Positions 58,801-63,771 of a DNA stretch of 64,000 nucleotides are shown here, piece by piece (the first letter of the stretch is position 1; each line of letters opens with the position of its first letter). The stretch is from Tillus elongatus (taxonomy: Eukaryota > Arthropoda > Insecta > Coleoptera > Cleridae), in NCBI GenBank assembly GCA_964006375.1, contig OZ023268.1:86166858-86230857 (forward strand), read 5' to 3'. The notes under the pieces were generated by a model that was not told the origin of the DNA, did no database searches, and was given only the letters and a program-made list of their open reading frames with translations. A program made the position numbers and the translations under genes.

Positions 58801-60363
58801 TACGGCCACACACTGTTCACGAGAATCAGCTATTGCAAAAATGACACACACGCTGTATGTATGCCAGTTTATTTTTCCAACAATTTTGTGTCAAAATACC
58901 CCAACCTGTCAGCCGATATTTAATAATTGTTGTCATGGGTGAATATAAAACTTTTATATTTTATTATACCTGACAATGTTGCAAAGACAAGAAGCTAGGT
59001 GAAACCTGAGGAAACCCTTCTTTGTCCGTATTTAGCACTATTATTTACCTCTGCAAGGGAGGACTGGGACCGGAACCAATCGACCCTGTTGAGAGCGGAC
59101 CTCTGCTGGTACTCTGACGGCTCCAAAACCAATTTGGGAGTAGGAGCCGGCGCATATGGGGGCAGCACCGATGCTAGACTATCAGCTAGCCTCGGCAAGT
59201 ACGCAACCATACACCAGGCAGAAGTGTATGCCATTGAGATGTGTGCAAGGGAAAGTTTAAAAGACCTGTGCACAAACAAATCGATAAAGATATATGCAGA
59301 TAGCCAAGCTGCAATAAAGGCTCTTGGTTCCTACCGGTGTAATTCAAAGACGGTATGGAGTTGTAAATCTGCCCTTAACGAATTGGGCAGCTGTAATGAG
59401 GTGTCGCTGGTCTGGATACCGGGTCACTCGGACCATGACGGCAATGTTGCGGCCGACGTGCTTGCCAAGAGTGGGGCCCAGAGTGACTTTGTTGGACCAG
59501 AACCGGTGCTAGGGATAACATCTTGCACAGCAAAACGCACCTTAAAGACCTGGACAGAAAGAATGACAATCCAATATTGGCAAAATCTTCCAGGATTAGC
59601 CCACTCTAAGGCCTTCATAAATGGCCTGTCTGAGTCAAGGGCTAAAAAGCTTCTAGAGTTGAACAGACAACAACTGAGAACTCTAGTCGGCCTGTATACA
59701 GGACACTGCCGCTTGCGGCACCACATGCACTGTATTGGGGTCGGTCAGGAGACTGAGTGTCGGCTGTGCATGGAGAATGAAGAAACAGCAGAGCACGTGC
59801 TGTGTTACTGTCCGGCAGCGGACAGGACTAGATACCTGCTCTTTGGCAAGGTAAAGCTTGCTCCAGAAGACCTGGATCAACTTTCGCCAACAAAGATTAT
59901 CGACCTCTGCAGGAGGCTGGATTTGTTGGGCAAAATATAGACTTTAGGCGTGAGCCACAATAGACCTTAAGGTCGCGGTGGAGGGCCGATATGGCCCACT
60001 CACATACAAACCTAACCTAACCTACCTCTGCAAATTTGTCAGCACTAGCTTCTTCTGTACCACTATCTGGGTGGTATATCTTTACCAAATTCAAGTATGC
60101 AGATCTAATTTCTTCTTGGTCGCTATCTTCGGAAATGCCTAATATTTTGTAACATTTCTGAAAGTGATAATATAAAGTAATATTACAATATAGACATTTC
60201 AATATCTCAAACCAGTATAAGAAATAACAGCACATCTGATTCATTTATTAAATATAACAAAACATACCTTGTATTCAAGTTGTTTAGAAAAATTGCTAAA
60301 ATGAAGAGTGCCTGTCATATACTGGTATCTGGTGGTGTTTCTCATTAAGAATTGAAGAGCCAT
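27949..60363 (-). CDS. DNAJC28: DNAJC28, J-domain plus DUF1992 co-chaperone-like protein (6 coding exons)
   Basis: Reconstructed as complement(join(27949..28368,32674..32821,35628..35827,52132..52227,60026..60157,60268..60363)); 363 aa, human about 388. The 32-aa N-terminus precedes the exon 2 J domain (residues 34-76; [22 protein letters not shown] at 61-63), as expected for a Hsp70 co-chaperone fold. [20 protein letters not shown] in exon 4 matches the family. The DUF1992 block (residues 176-250) carries [37 protein letters not shown]. The C-terminal part is [10 protein letters not shown] followed by a charged tail. All phases close and all introns are GT-AG. The N-terminus could be a mitochondrial presequence (inference). 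Introns of 4.3, 2.8, 16.3 and 7.8 kb are built from TEs. No exon is broken. Confidence 0.94.
28369..28423. other. DNAJC28 intron 5 residual unique sequence
   Basis: Short intron sequence between exon 6 and the long-TIR element. Confidence 0.5.
29132..29191. repeat. ~30-bp tandem duplication in RTE 5' region
   Basis: GCGTCTGACCCAGAATGGGC occurs twice in direct tandem (starting about 29134 and 29164). Confidence 0.85.
29345..29364. repeat. G homopolymer tract
   Basis: A run of about 20 G residues in the RTE frame encodes only Gly; likely slippage-prone. Confidence 0.9.
30832..31275 (+). pseudogene. DDE transposase C-terminal half (DUF4817-type family)
   Basis: Reads [20 protein letters not shown], then QQDGAPPH (frame-shifted), NNGPHRWPP, and in another frame [36 protein letters not shown] followed by a stop. 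This is the same transposase superfamily as in 23055-27848 and is presumably the original cargo of the long-TIR element around it. At least two frameshifts. Confidence 0.8.
31717..32229. mobile_element. Small TIR element candidate
   Basis: Starts TAGGGTGTTGCATTTGAAAT and ends CACCACACCCTGTA, giving a short inverted TAxAGGGTGT. Contains a GA microsatellite (31888-31907) and a TTCCGGTTAAACCGGAA palindrome near 32083. Non-coding. Ends are short, so confidence is limited. Confidence 0.45.
32674..32821 (-). CDS. DNAJC28: DNAJC28 exon 5
   Basis: Acceptor AAATTTCAG above 32821, donor GTAAAC below 32674. Completes a Lys codon and encodes [32 protein letters not shown] and VTRKLNE: the conserved DUF1992 core. 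Confidence 0.93.
33046..35579 (-). mobile_element. Penelope-like element (PLE) with inverted copy of its own 3' end and hammerhead motifs
   Basis: ACATAAAATATA is duplicated at 33034-33045 and 35580-35591, fixing the insertion at 2534 bp. Minus-strand RT at 33898-34867 has [20 protein letters not shown], a catalytic block YLNDILACF (first Asp of the usual DD replaced by Asn) and [10 protein letters not shown]. After a frame break the GIY-YIG endonuclease reads [17 protein letters not shown] (33780-33880). The 3' region (33046-33770) recurs inverted at about 34790-35535, the arrangement known for 5'-truncated PLEs. It fills DNAJC28 intron 4. Both arms carry a hammerhead-like motif. Inactive. 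Confidence 0.92.
33178..33220 (-). ncRNA. Hammerhead-like motif in PLE arm (decayed core)
   Basis: On the minus strand: stem I TCTGT pairs with ACAGA; core CTGAGAA (consensus CTGANGA, one change); stem II GCTG/CAGC; GAAA; then ACTATAGTC before the predicted cut. A mirrored copy is in the right arm near 35367-35409. PLEs are known to carry hammerheads. The changed core base and an extra T before stem II make activity doubtful. Confidence 0.6.
35628..35827 (-). CDS. DNAJC28: DNAJC28 exon 4
   Basis: Acceptor TTTTTCTAG above 35827, donor GTAAGC below 35628. Encodes [20 protein letters not shown], then [19 protein letters not shown] and a Lys-rich end; 200 nt leaving two bases for the split Lys codon. 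Confidence 0.93.
35828..36131. other. Intron 3, scrap of LINE 3' UTR
   Basis: GATAGATAACTTTTATTAGGC at about 35900 looks like the 3' tail of a minus-strand LINE; nothing else is recognisable. Confidence 0.35.
36132..37125 (+). mobile_element. Non-LTR family A, copy 3 (5'-truncated)
   Basis: Begins inside the RT at TTTGTTTCTTCTCCAGATCA (just before [10 protein letters not shown] and [10 protein letters not shown]) and continues in frame to about 36828. It then loses frame and ends with the shared tail and an A-rich end near 37110-37125. Close to copy 4. Confidence 0.88.
37126..37487. other. Intron 3, unassigned
   Basis: No supported ORF. A CCTGTTACGTATTTCATATC-type stretch (37307 on) with TTGTTCATCCTTCACC suggests the C-terminal codons of another LINE on the minus strand, but it is too degraded to name. 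Confidence 0.3.
37488..38818 (-). mobile_element. Non-LTR family E, 5'-truncated RT
   Basis: On the minus strand: [37 protein letters not shown], a (TA)n tract, NDLTPSV and [10 protein letters not shown], then a long C-terminal domain (37770-38480) with [12 protein letters not shown] and [16 protein letters not shown]. The 3' end is an (ATATG)n-type tail near 37488-37510. It begins abruptly at about 38818, so it is 5'-truncated. Related to family B. Confidence 0.87.
38544..38621. repeat. (TA)n microsatellite inside RT motif of LINE E
   Basis: 78 bp of TA dinucleotides between the codons for ILFIIYI and NDLTPSV, the same RT position as the tract at 7651-7722 in LINE B. Confidence 0.97.
39233..39275 (-). 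ncRNA. Hammerhead ribozyme copy, stem I decayed
   Basis: Core CTGAAGA, stem II GCTCT/AGAGC, GAAA and CCGGTC are intact. The inner stem I is GCCATA against TACAGT, with mismatches. Confidence 0.75.
39544..39586 (-). ncRNA. Hammerhead ribozyme copy, GAAA mutated
   Basis: Stem I GCCGTA/TACGGT and stem II are intact, but the conserved GAAA is AAAA, which should abolish cleavage. Confidence 0.8.
39703..39745 (+). ncRNA. Hammerhead ribozyme copy, intact core
   Basis: GCCGTA, CTGAAGA, GCTCT-AATG-AGAGC, GAAA, CCGGTC and TACGGT all present, but the outer stem I arm upstream is lost because the preceding sequence is the inverted unit. Confidence 0.8.
40934..40976 (-). ncRNA. Hammerhead copy at the inverted 5' junction
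   Basis: Minus-strand copy with complete core. Stem I is here perfectly continuous because the inverted piece meets the plus-strand unit at TACGGTTC: GAACCGTA pairs with TACGGTTC, and pairing extends outward through CTAATTGTTGCG. Confidence 0.8.
41231..41291 (+). ncRNA. Type I hammerhead ribozyme, array unit 1 (reference copy)
   Basis: In order: outer stem I CAATTAG (41231-41237), internal loop TAT, inner stem I GCCGTA (41241-41246), core CTGAAGA (fits CUGANGA), stem II GCTCT with loop AATG and AGAGC, GAAA, stem III palindrome CCGG, cleavage triplet GTC ending at 41277, inner stem I TACGGT (41278-41283), T, outer stem I CTAATTG (41285-41291). Every universally conserved hammerhead position is present. 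Stem III is only CC/GG without a loop, as in hammerheads that act best as dimers. Predicted cut is between 41277 and 41278, releasing 307-nt monomers from a multimeric transcript. Confidence 0.93.
41538..41598 (+). ncRNA. Type I hammerhead ribozyme, array unit 2
   Basis: Identical to unit 1 at all ribozyme positions; core starts at 41548. Confidence 0.92.
41845..41905 (+). ncRNA. Type I hammerhead ribozyme, array unit 3
   Basis: Same as unit 1; only a change upstream of the outer stem (GATGCAATTAG for GCTGCAATTAG). Confidence 0.92.
42152..42212 (+). ncRNA. Type I hammerhead ribozyme, array unit 4
   Basis: Same as unit 1; inner stem I starts at 42162. Confidence 0.92.
42459..42519 (+). ncRNA. 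Type I hammerhead ribozyme, array unit 5
   Basis: Same as unit 1; inner stem I starts at 42469. Confidence 0.92.
42766..42826 (+). ncRNA. Type I hammerhead ribozyme, array unit 6
   Basis: Same as unit 1; inner stem I starts at 42776. Confidence 0.92.
43073..43133 (+). ncRNA. Type I hammerhead ribozyme, array unit 7
   Basis: Same as unit 1; inner stem I starts at 43083. This unit is split downstream by the LINE A insertion. Confidence 0.92.
43302..45444 (+). mobile_element. Non-LTR family A, copy 4 (best copy), inserted in the ribozyme array
   Basis: Starts CTGCTTCTCTCATCC directly after AACTAGGT of a 307-bp unit and ends in about 16 A residues before GGTGGCGACACG of the same unit, so the array reads through it. 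TSD is GGT (or AGGT). 5'-truncated within ORF2; 3' end has the tail shared with copies 1-3 (TAGTATTTAGGCTGTAAGCC). The open RT frame and clean poly-A suggest a young insertion. Confidence 0.95.
43303..45390 (+). CDS. LINE ORF2 protein, C-terminal ~695 residues (reverse transcriptase)
   Basis: One uninterrupted frame, open from the 5' truncation; the first Met is at 43366 (674 aa from there), but the true start lies upstream and is missing. Motifs in order: linker [89 protein letters not shown], and the catalytic [11 protein letters not shown]-terminal domain follows with [20 protein letters not shown] and [20 protein letters not shown]. The endonuclease is lost. It catalyses target-primed reverse transcription in intact elements. 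CR1/Jockey group by motif style, which is inference. Confidence 0.93.
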   Translation, partial: CFSHPDPSDISQNVTEIIQAGMELFIPRTQKTSSATQKPWFSKSCDKARLEKVKAHKTLLHNPSQENRQAFNDARNRYVGILSEAKNSFNNHIKNKVLSSSNGGKPFWTLAKSIGNNFCKSTFPPLVSGDEIVSTALGKAELFASLFAGNSTLNPPPNVQPPTVPNVAHKMTDIIFKTKKVRKMLSSLNTRKASGLDEIPAIVLKKCAPELAPVLTRLFQISYNKGIFPSNWKTARVQPIPKKGSKALPSNYRPISLLSVISKVMEKYINTELLKFLEKHSLIHDRQYGFRQRRSTADLLSFVTHSWNKSMEQHGESQIVALDISKAFDQVWHAALLNKLPAYGLPPKLCTWTANFLSNRSISVVVDGHSSKLYPINAGVPQGSALAPTLFLLHINDLLSSTSNPVHSYADDSTLHSNIQYSKPVSLAQLDEDRRLMEGSVSVDLQKILDWGSRNLVQFNPTKTKSCFLSHKRYSSPRPITMNNQVIQSNESFSLVGISVDRNLNWHQHVTSIAEAAAKKLGFLFRARKYFSPTNLYTLYTSQIRPNLEYCSHIWGAAAASTLAILDSIQKRAIRLIGDPTLTQRLPSLAHRRAVGDLSLFYRYLHGHCSEELSSIIPPPAAPSRSTRGTERMHPFNVQVTRHRTSCYARSFVPRTSKLWNSLPAHVFPSPPNLQTFKSRINKLPLSSLSTSTVR
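45526..45586 (+). ncRNA. Hammerhead copy, array unit 8 (stem II mismatch)
   Basis: Core, GAAA and cleavage site are intact, but stem II is GCTCT against ATAGC (one G-to-T change), leaving one mismatched pair. Confidence 0.88.
45833..45893 (+). ncRNA. Type I hammerhead ribozyme, array unit 9
   Basis: Same as unit 1 in all ribozyme positions (inner stem I at 45843); one change upstream (TTTGGTGCAATTAG). Confidence 0.92.
46098..48070 (+). mobile_element. LINE family G RT remnant, host of the ribozyme array
   Basis: Sequence continuous with 40800-40902 once the array is removed. Frames: [20 protein letters not shown] and [12 protein letters not shown] (46171-46530), [25 protein letters not shown] (46580-46789), [18 protein letters not shown] and a degenerate FDDDTVIYF (46860-46985). 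The C-terminus [20 protein letters not shown] follows near 47530, after a 241-bp insertion. Multiple frameshifts. A possible 3' end is at about 51480-51510 (GGGTAAATAAATAAAAAATAC) after a further insertion. Confidence 0.8.
47270..47510. mobile_element. PLE-derived palindrome with hammerhead-like core
   Basis: ATCTGCGGTAT (47259-47269) and ATCTGCAGTAT (47511-47521) form an 11-bp TSD. Inside are two ~96-bp arms (47305-47404, 47417-47512) in inverted orientation, joined by a 12-bp spacer. The right arm reads CATCCTCTGATGATGC, CTAAC-GTG-GTTAG, TGAAACGATC: a CTGATGA core, a 5-bp stem and GAAA as in a hammerhead, though stem I does not pair well. The arm matches the tail of the PLE remnant at 22335-22420. 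Confidence 0.75.
48086..51168. mobile_element. Candidate 3.1-kb non-coding element with CCCAACTA termini
   Basis: Left CCCAACTAACAAAAATGTTC is mirrored at the right by CCCAACTAGCAATATAAAAC on the reverse strand. Both flanking zones (48100-49100, 50740-51160) are full of TTATAAAAC/GTTTTATAA words. No transposase is visible; the middle (49200-50700) is unassigned and includes a T12 run near 49428. TSD not found. It interrupts the 3' part of LINE G. Confidence 0.45.
51169..52131. other. Intron 3, LINE-like 3' tail then unassigned
   Basis: 51480-51510 has a LINE-like A-rich end. A short frame at about 51556-51733 ([20 protein letters not shown]) looks protein-like but I do not recognise it. Confidence 0.3.
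52132..52227 (-). CDS. DNAJC28: DNAJC28 exon 3
   Basis: Acceptor TTTTACAG above 52227, donor GTAATA below 52132. 96 nt, phase 0, encoding [20 protein letters not shown] and [12 protein letters not shown], the end of the J domain and linker. Confidence 0.92.
52419..52461 (-). ncRNA. Hammerhead-like motif in second PLE
   Basis: Stem I TTCTGT/ACAGAA, ATGAGGA where CTGANGA is expected (first C changed to A), stem II GCTG/CAGC, GAAA, then the palindromic CCGGTC cleavage segment shared with the 307-bp family. Together with 33178-33220 it implies an ancestral core CTGAGGA. Confidence 0.65.
52590..52677. repeat. (TA)n microsatellite
   Basis: About 88 bp of TA dinucleotides followed by the first copy of a ~75-bp direct repeat. 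Confidence 0.96.
52676..52889. repeat. ~75-bp direct repeat, each copy preceded by (TA)n
   Basis: TGTTACGAGAAATATTTAGA to CTAACGTCTACTGTTCAG occurs at about 52678-52754 and 52821-52888, with a (TA)n tract directly before each. The second tract is 52755-52815. A segmental duplication containing the microsatellite explains it. Confidence 0.85.
53510..54627. mobile_element. Probable solo LTR (about 1.1 kb)
   Basis: GC-richer block within the AT-rich PLE, starting TGTTATATTTTGATCC and ending CCGTTATGACA: short imperfect inverted TG...CA ends. It carries an AATAAAGACTG signal-like segment near 54340. No ORF is recognisable and I could not find a clean TSD. Superfamily (gypsy or BEL) unknown. Confidence 0.5.
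54916..55504. other. DNAJC28 intron 2, unassigned
   Basis: Contains a GC-richer patch at 55100-55270 that looks like an element end (GGTAGCCAAAAGAAACCGAA) but no recognisable coding sequence. Confidence 0.3.
55505..57430 (-). mobile_element. Non-LTR family H, 5'-truncated RT with long CA-rich 3' UTR
   Basis: Minus strand: [40 protein letters not shown] (usual PQGSVLSP damaged), [13 protein letters not shown] and [17 protein letters not shown] (56900-57325). A ~115-bp insertion with a (TTGTTA)n tail (about 56825-56940) follows, then a C-terminal domain (56247-56820) with [14 protein letters not shown] and [13 protein letters not shown]. The 3' UTR is rich in CACACA words (55735-56110) and ends in an (ATT)n tail near 55505. 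Dead. Confidence 0.82.
57431..57846. other. Downstream of the 57847 ORF; possible 3' UTR
   Basis: On the minus strand an AATAAA lies about 225 bp after the stop (near 57620). Could be the 3' UTR of the small ORF. Confidence 0.35.
57847..58116 (-). CDS. Small intact ORF, unrecognised, nested in DNAJC28 intron 2
   Basis: 89 aa from [20 protein letters not shown] to a stop after SELITLRC. It is soluble, with several Cys (CNSC, C, C), a leucine-rich stretch [19 protein letters not shown] likely to be helical, and no signal peptide. Unlike its surroundings it has no stops, ordinary codon use and no TE motif. AATAAA follows about 225 bp on, so it may be a single-exon host gene or a retrocopy. Start chosen as the first in-frame ATG. 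I do not recognise the family. Confidence 0.5.
   Translation of the reverse strand: MPRFFDNNKMTVNEQLLGWEDSFSVKLTDTSMSILSLSEQQSMYYLLSSQAYTKLRKNFKTCNSCFAQTVTDCNNEMISVFSELITLRC
58300..58925. mobile_element. Two mariner transposase fragments in opposite orientation
   Basis: Plus strand: [14 protein letters not shown] at 58364 and, after a deletion, QRILT...WLPKFVPK at 58455-58520. Minus strand: [13 protein letters not shown] at 58836-58798, [36 protein letters not shown] and [15 protein letters not shown] at 58520-58560. Both are N-terminal HTH parts of the same mariner subfamily meeting tail to tail near 58525. Broken. Confidence 0.75.
59058..59940 (+). CDS. LINE ribonuclease H domain and C-terminal zinc-knuckle-like tail
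   Basis: Open frame of about 294 codons in the element; a chance upstream ATG at 58999 in host DNA extends it. RNase H motifs with the catalytic acids: [28 protein letters not shown] and [19 protein letters not shown]. The tail [18 protein letters not shown] is typical of RNase-H LINEs of the R1/I/LOA-type groups. RNase H removes template RNA during second-strand synthesis. The RT portion is lost by 5' truncation. Recent, as the frame is unbroken. Confidence 0.9.
59058..60024 (+). mobile_element. RNase-H LINE (family C), 5'-truncated, inserted at DNAJC28 exon 2 splice donor
   Basis: TACCTCTGCAA is duplicated at 59046-59056 and at the exon 2 border (60024-60034). The element carries an intact RNase H frame (to 59940), a Cys/His tail and a 3' UTR (GTGAGCCACAATAGACC, GGTCGCGGTGGAGGG), ending in CCTAACCTAACCT. 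3' UTR matches the non-autonomous element ending at 62938. Confidence 0.93.
60026..60157 (-). CDS. DNAJC28: DNAJC28 exon 2 (J domain)
   Basis: Acceptor CTTTCAG above 60157. Encodes [33 protein letters not shown] and ADKFAE with the HPD motif. The donor is GAG|GTAGGT, whose positions beyond GTA come from the LINE tail; the ancestral donor GAG|GTAAAT is now about 970 bp downstream in the intron. Confidence 0.93.
60268..60363 (-). CDS. DNAJC28: DNAJC28 exon 1
   Basis: 96 nt from ATG (60363) to AAG before GTATGTT. Encodes [20 protein letters not shown] and [12 protein letters not shown]. Basic/hydroxylated and free of acidic residues until the end, compatible with a mitochondrial targeting sequence (inference). 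Confidence 0.88.
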
Positions 60364-61013
60364 GGTAAAACTGGAGTGGATTTCATTGTAAATTTAGAAC
60401 CTTAAAAAAATTAGGTGTCTTCAATAAAAATAATATTTAAATCTTCTGTAGCAATAAATCAATGTTATGGGGACTAGATGGTTCATGGTTTCTAAGGTAG
60501 ACGGTATATCTGGGGACAAATGGACCATAGTTCAGTGCTGGCTTCCTTGGATTAAAATAAAACATTTACCTCCTTGAAAAGTTACAGGCCTAAAAAAATT
60601 TTTCTTTTATCTTTTCACAATAGTTTACTTTGTTTTAAAGATATTTCCTTCAAACTTTGTATCATGTGGTGCCATCAGTCTACATACAATATTTATTGGT
60701 GATATCTTTTTATGCATGCCCATTTTCGGAAAGATAACTTTTATTGTGTTTAGCAACCTATAACCAACTCTAAAAATGATAAGAAGTTGTATTTCGGTAA
60801 CACCTACCATTGTAAAATTAGTTAAAAGATAAAGTTATAAAAAAAGAATTTGAGAAAGGATGGAGTTTGTTTTCAAATGAAACACTCTGTATATTATTCC
60901 ATTTGAGGAAGTTTCTGGAAACTTAGCCAAATTATATTACATTATGTATCATATACCTAGTGTTCCATAACGTCAATATTGATTAATTTATATATTATTA
61001 TATTACAGTAAGT
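60364..61013. other. Upstream of DNAJC28; promoter region, unassigned
   Basis: Holds the presumed DNAJC28 5' UTR/promoter. No other gene recognised; 60540-60900 looks like a degraded repeat (ends AAACACTCTGTATATTA). Confidence 0.35.
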
Positions 61014-61109
61014 CCCCACTTAACTTCCTAGTTAGGGGCCTAAGAACAATCACGACGTTAAGTGAAACGATGTAAAACAATTAGTTGGGAATGAATATAA
61101 TGTACATAC

Positions 61110-61278
<169 letters not shown>

Positions 61279-61325
61279 GACTGCAAAAGGATTAAGAAAA
61301 AACAGTATTGAGTAACGTATATATT

Positions 61326-62938
61326 GTCCCCTGTGGGTCCGGGGACTAACTAAAAGAATAGGCCCAAGGTAACTCCTGTCTGTCGTAAAAGGCGACTAAT
61401 TGGAAACAAACACTGGCGGGGGTCTTCGCCATGTGGGCCTGGAGGGAGGCGGATATCTCTGGGGAGTGATGTACACCCGGATTTTGAGGCTTCCACTCTA
61501 GGCTTAGAAATGGACGGTTGCCCGCACTTGGTTGTTACTCTGGAGCGGGGTTCCGGATGGGTGCCGCTTTGGGTTGAGTGCTGGCGAGTGTCGTGTGTCT
61601 AGACGACCCGGAGGGGGTTGACAACTCTGATGAGTGGTAAACACCTGGAGTTTGAGGCCCTCATTGTGTGCTTCGGAACGGACGGACGGCCACGCTTGTA
61701 CGATACTCGGGGGCGGGGCTCGATGGGATGTCGCCTTGAGTCTAGCACTGGTGGGTGTCGGGTCTAGACGAACCCGGAGGAGAGCTGAGATCTTTAGGGG
61801 TTGAGGCCTCTTCTGTGAGCTTCGAAACGGACAAACGACCTCACTTGGATGCTGCTCGGATGCGGGACTTCATGATACTGCCCCGAGTCAAACACTGACG
61901 GATGTCTGGTCCAGACAAACTCAGAGAGAGGTTATCTCTCTTTGAGCTTTGAGATGGGCAAGCGACTTCGCTCAGATGGCAGTACATCTGTCAAACAAAG
62001 TTTCACCTCGCAGGTGTCGTGTCCTGTCGGAAGCTCAATTTGTTAGGTGAAATTTAAGCTAACGCTGGCAGGTGTTGGGCCTGGACGAACCCGGAGGTGA
62101 CTAGGGTCTCTAGGAGGGGATTACACCTGGAGACTTGGGCCTACTCTGTGAGCATCGATACAAGCTAACGACCCCGCCTGGATGCTGCTCGAGGGCGGGA
62201 ATTCATGATACCGCCTCGAGTCAATGAAACATTGGCGGGGGTCTGGTGCAGGTGGGGCTGGGGGAGGCGGATATCTCTGGGGAGTGATATGCACCCGGAG
62301 TTTAACGTCTCCACTGTGGCCTCAGGGACTGACAATTGGCCTTGCTTGGTTGTTACTCGGGAGCGGGGTTCCAGATGATACCGCCCTGGATTGAGCCCTG
62401 GCGTGTGTCGTGTGTCCAGACGTCCCGGGGGGCTCTGATCTCTAATGAGTGGTAAACACCCGGAGTTTGGAGCCCATACTGTGTGCTACGAAACGGATGG
62501 ACAGCCTCGCTGGGGTGATGCTCGGGAGCGGGACTCAATGGGATGTTGCCTTGAGATTAACACTGTTAGGTGTCAGGTTTAGACGAGCCTGAGGGGAGCT
62601 GAGATCTCTAGGGGTGGATTGCAACTGGAGATTAGATGCTGCTCGAGAGCGGGACTTAATCATACCGCCTCGAGGCAAACACTGACAGATGTCAGGTCCA
62701 GATGAACTCGGAGAGAAGTTATCTCTCTTTGAGCTTCGAAACGGGCAAACGACGTCCCTCAGATGGCAGTACAACTGCCAAACAAACTTTCACCCTCAAG
62801 AAAAGATCGACTCCCTCCGGGAGCTGGAATTGGTGGGTCAAATCTAAATAATTAGACGTGAGCCACAATAGACCTAAGGTCGCGGTGGAGGGACTGGAAT
62901 AGCCCACTCACAACAAAATCTAATCTCTAATCTAATCT
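61326..62938 (+). mobile_element. Non-autonomous derivative of LINE family C: 5' repeats plus 3' end, no ORF
   Basis: ACGTATATATT (61315-61325) and ACGTATGTATT (62939-62949) form the TSD. It starts with GTCCCCTGTGGGTCCGGGGA and GGCCCAAGGTAACTCCTG, a conserved 5' region of insect LINEs. About 1.4 kb of degenerate GC-rich tandem units follow (recurring GGTGTCGGGTCTAGACGA, ACCCGGAG, GAGCTTCGAAACGGAC, GAGCGGGACT words every 150-250 bp). The last 120 bp (GGGAGCTGGAATTGGTGGG, GTGAGCCACAATAGACC, GGTCGCGGTGGAGGG) match the 3' end of the RNase-H LINE at 59058-60024. The tail is TCTAATCTAATCT. It probably moves using the LINE C machinery. Confidence 0.82.
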
Positions 62939-63154
62939 ACGTATGTATTATGTATACGCCTACAGTCTACATTATATTATGTACTTCTTTTTTACTTACT
63001 ATTTTAGACCTTTTTTTTTTAGAATAATGTTATACTGAATCGGTTTTAACGTTAAATGGTACATTTGCCTACAACAAACTGCGATGCTATAATGAAACAA
63101 CGTTAAATGAGACGACATTATGTGAGGACTTACTGTCTTACATTTTTGTATATC

Positions 63155-63771
63155 TACAGTGTGACCCACTTGTTTGTGAGTCACCCTGTAAAATCTTCAA
63201 GTATAGTGCAATTTTAACCGGATTCTCTTTAAAGTGTAGATCTTGTTGACCTGTATTTCTGGAACAATAGGCGCCATATTTCTAGAAAATCCAAGGCCTA
63301 CTTCCTCAGGTTTCAGGAGTAAAATTTTAAGAATCCTTATTAGGGATTTTTTATAAGAAATCTGGTCACTCCACTGGATTTACCATCCCCAAAACTGGTC
63401 CTGTACTAAATTGCAACGAAAATTACGTGTAGAAATGAGTTTGTAGGCAAACTAAAAATGCATAATACATCATTTTCATAAATTTATTTTGCCAACTTAT
63501 CCATGAAAAACATTGATATAAGATTAAACTGATGGTAACATGGTCTAAATATTCTTATGCATAGTTTTGACAAATAATAATAATAAATAAAATAATAATA
63601 ATTTTACTCCTTAAAATTGAGGAAGTAGGCCTTGGATTTTGTAAAAATATGGCGCTTACTGCTCCAAAAATACAGTTCATCAAGATTTACACTTTAAAGA
63701 AAATCCGATTAAAATCGCACTATAAATAAAGATTTTACAGGGTGACTCCCGAACAAATGGGTCACACTGTA
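63155..63771. mobile_element. Foldback MITE with ~180-bp TIRs
   Basis: The left arm starts TACAGTGTGACCCACTTGTT and includes GAGTCACCCTGTAAAATCTT, AAGGCCTACTTCCTCA and AGGAGTAAAATT; the right arm mirrors all of these. TA borders fit a Tc1/mariner-type MITE. Non-coding; the loop is about 250 bp. Confidence 0.87.

Noticed and set aside
60005..60024. Interstitial telomere
   Set aside because: Only about three CCTAA units, positioned as the 3' tail of a LINE with a TSD.
27949..60363. DNAJC28 as a pseudogene
   Set aside because: All six exons are open, all splice phases agree and the conserved HPD and DUF1992 residues are intact.
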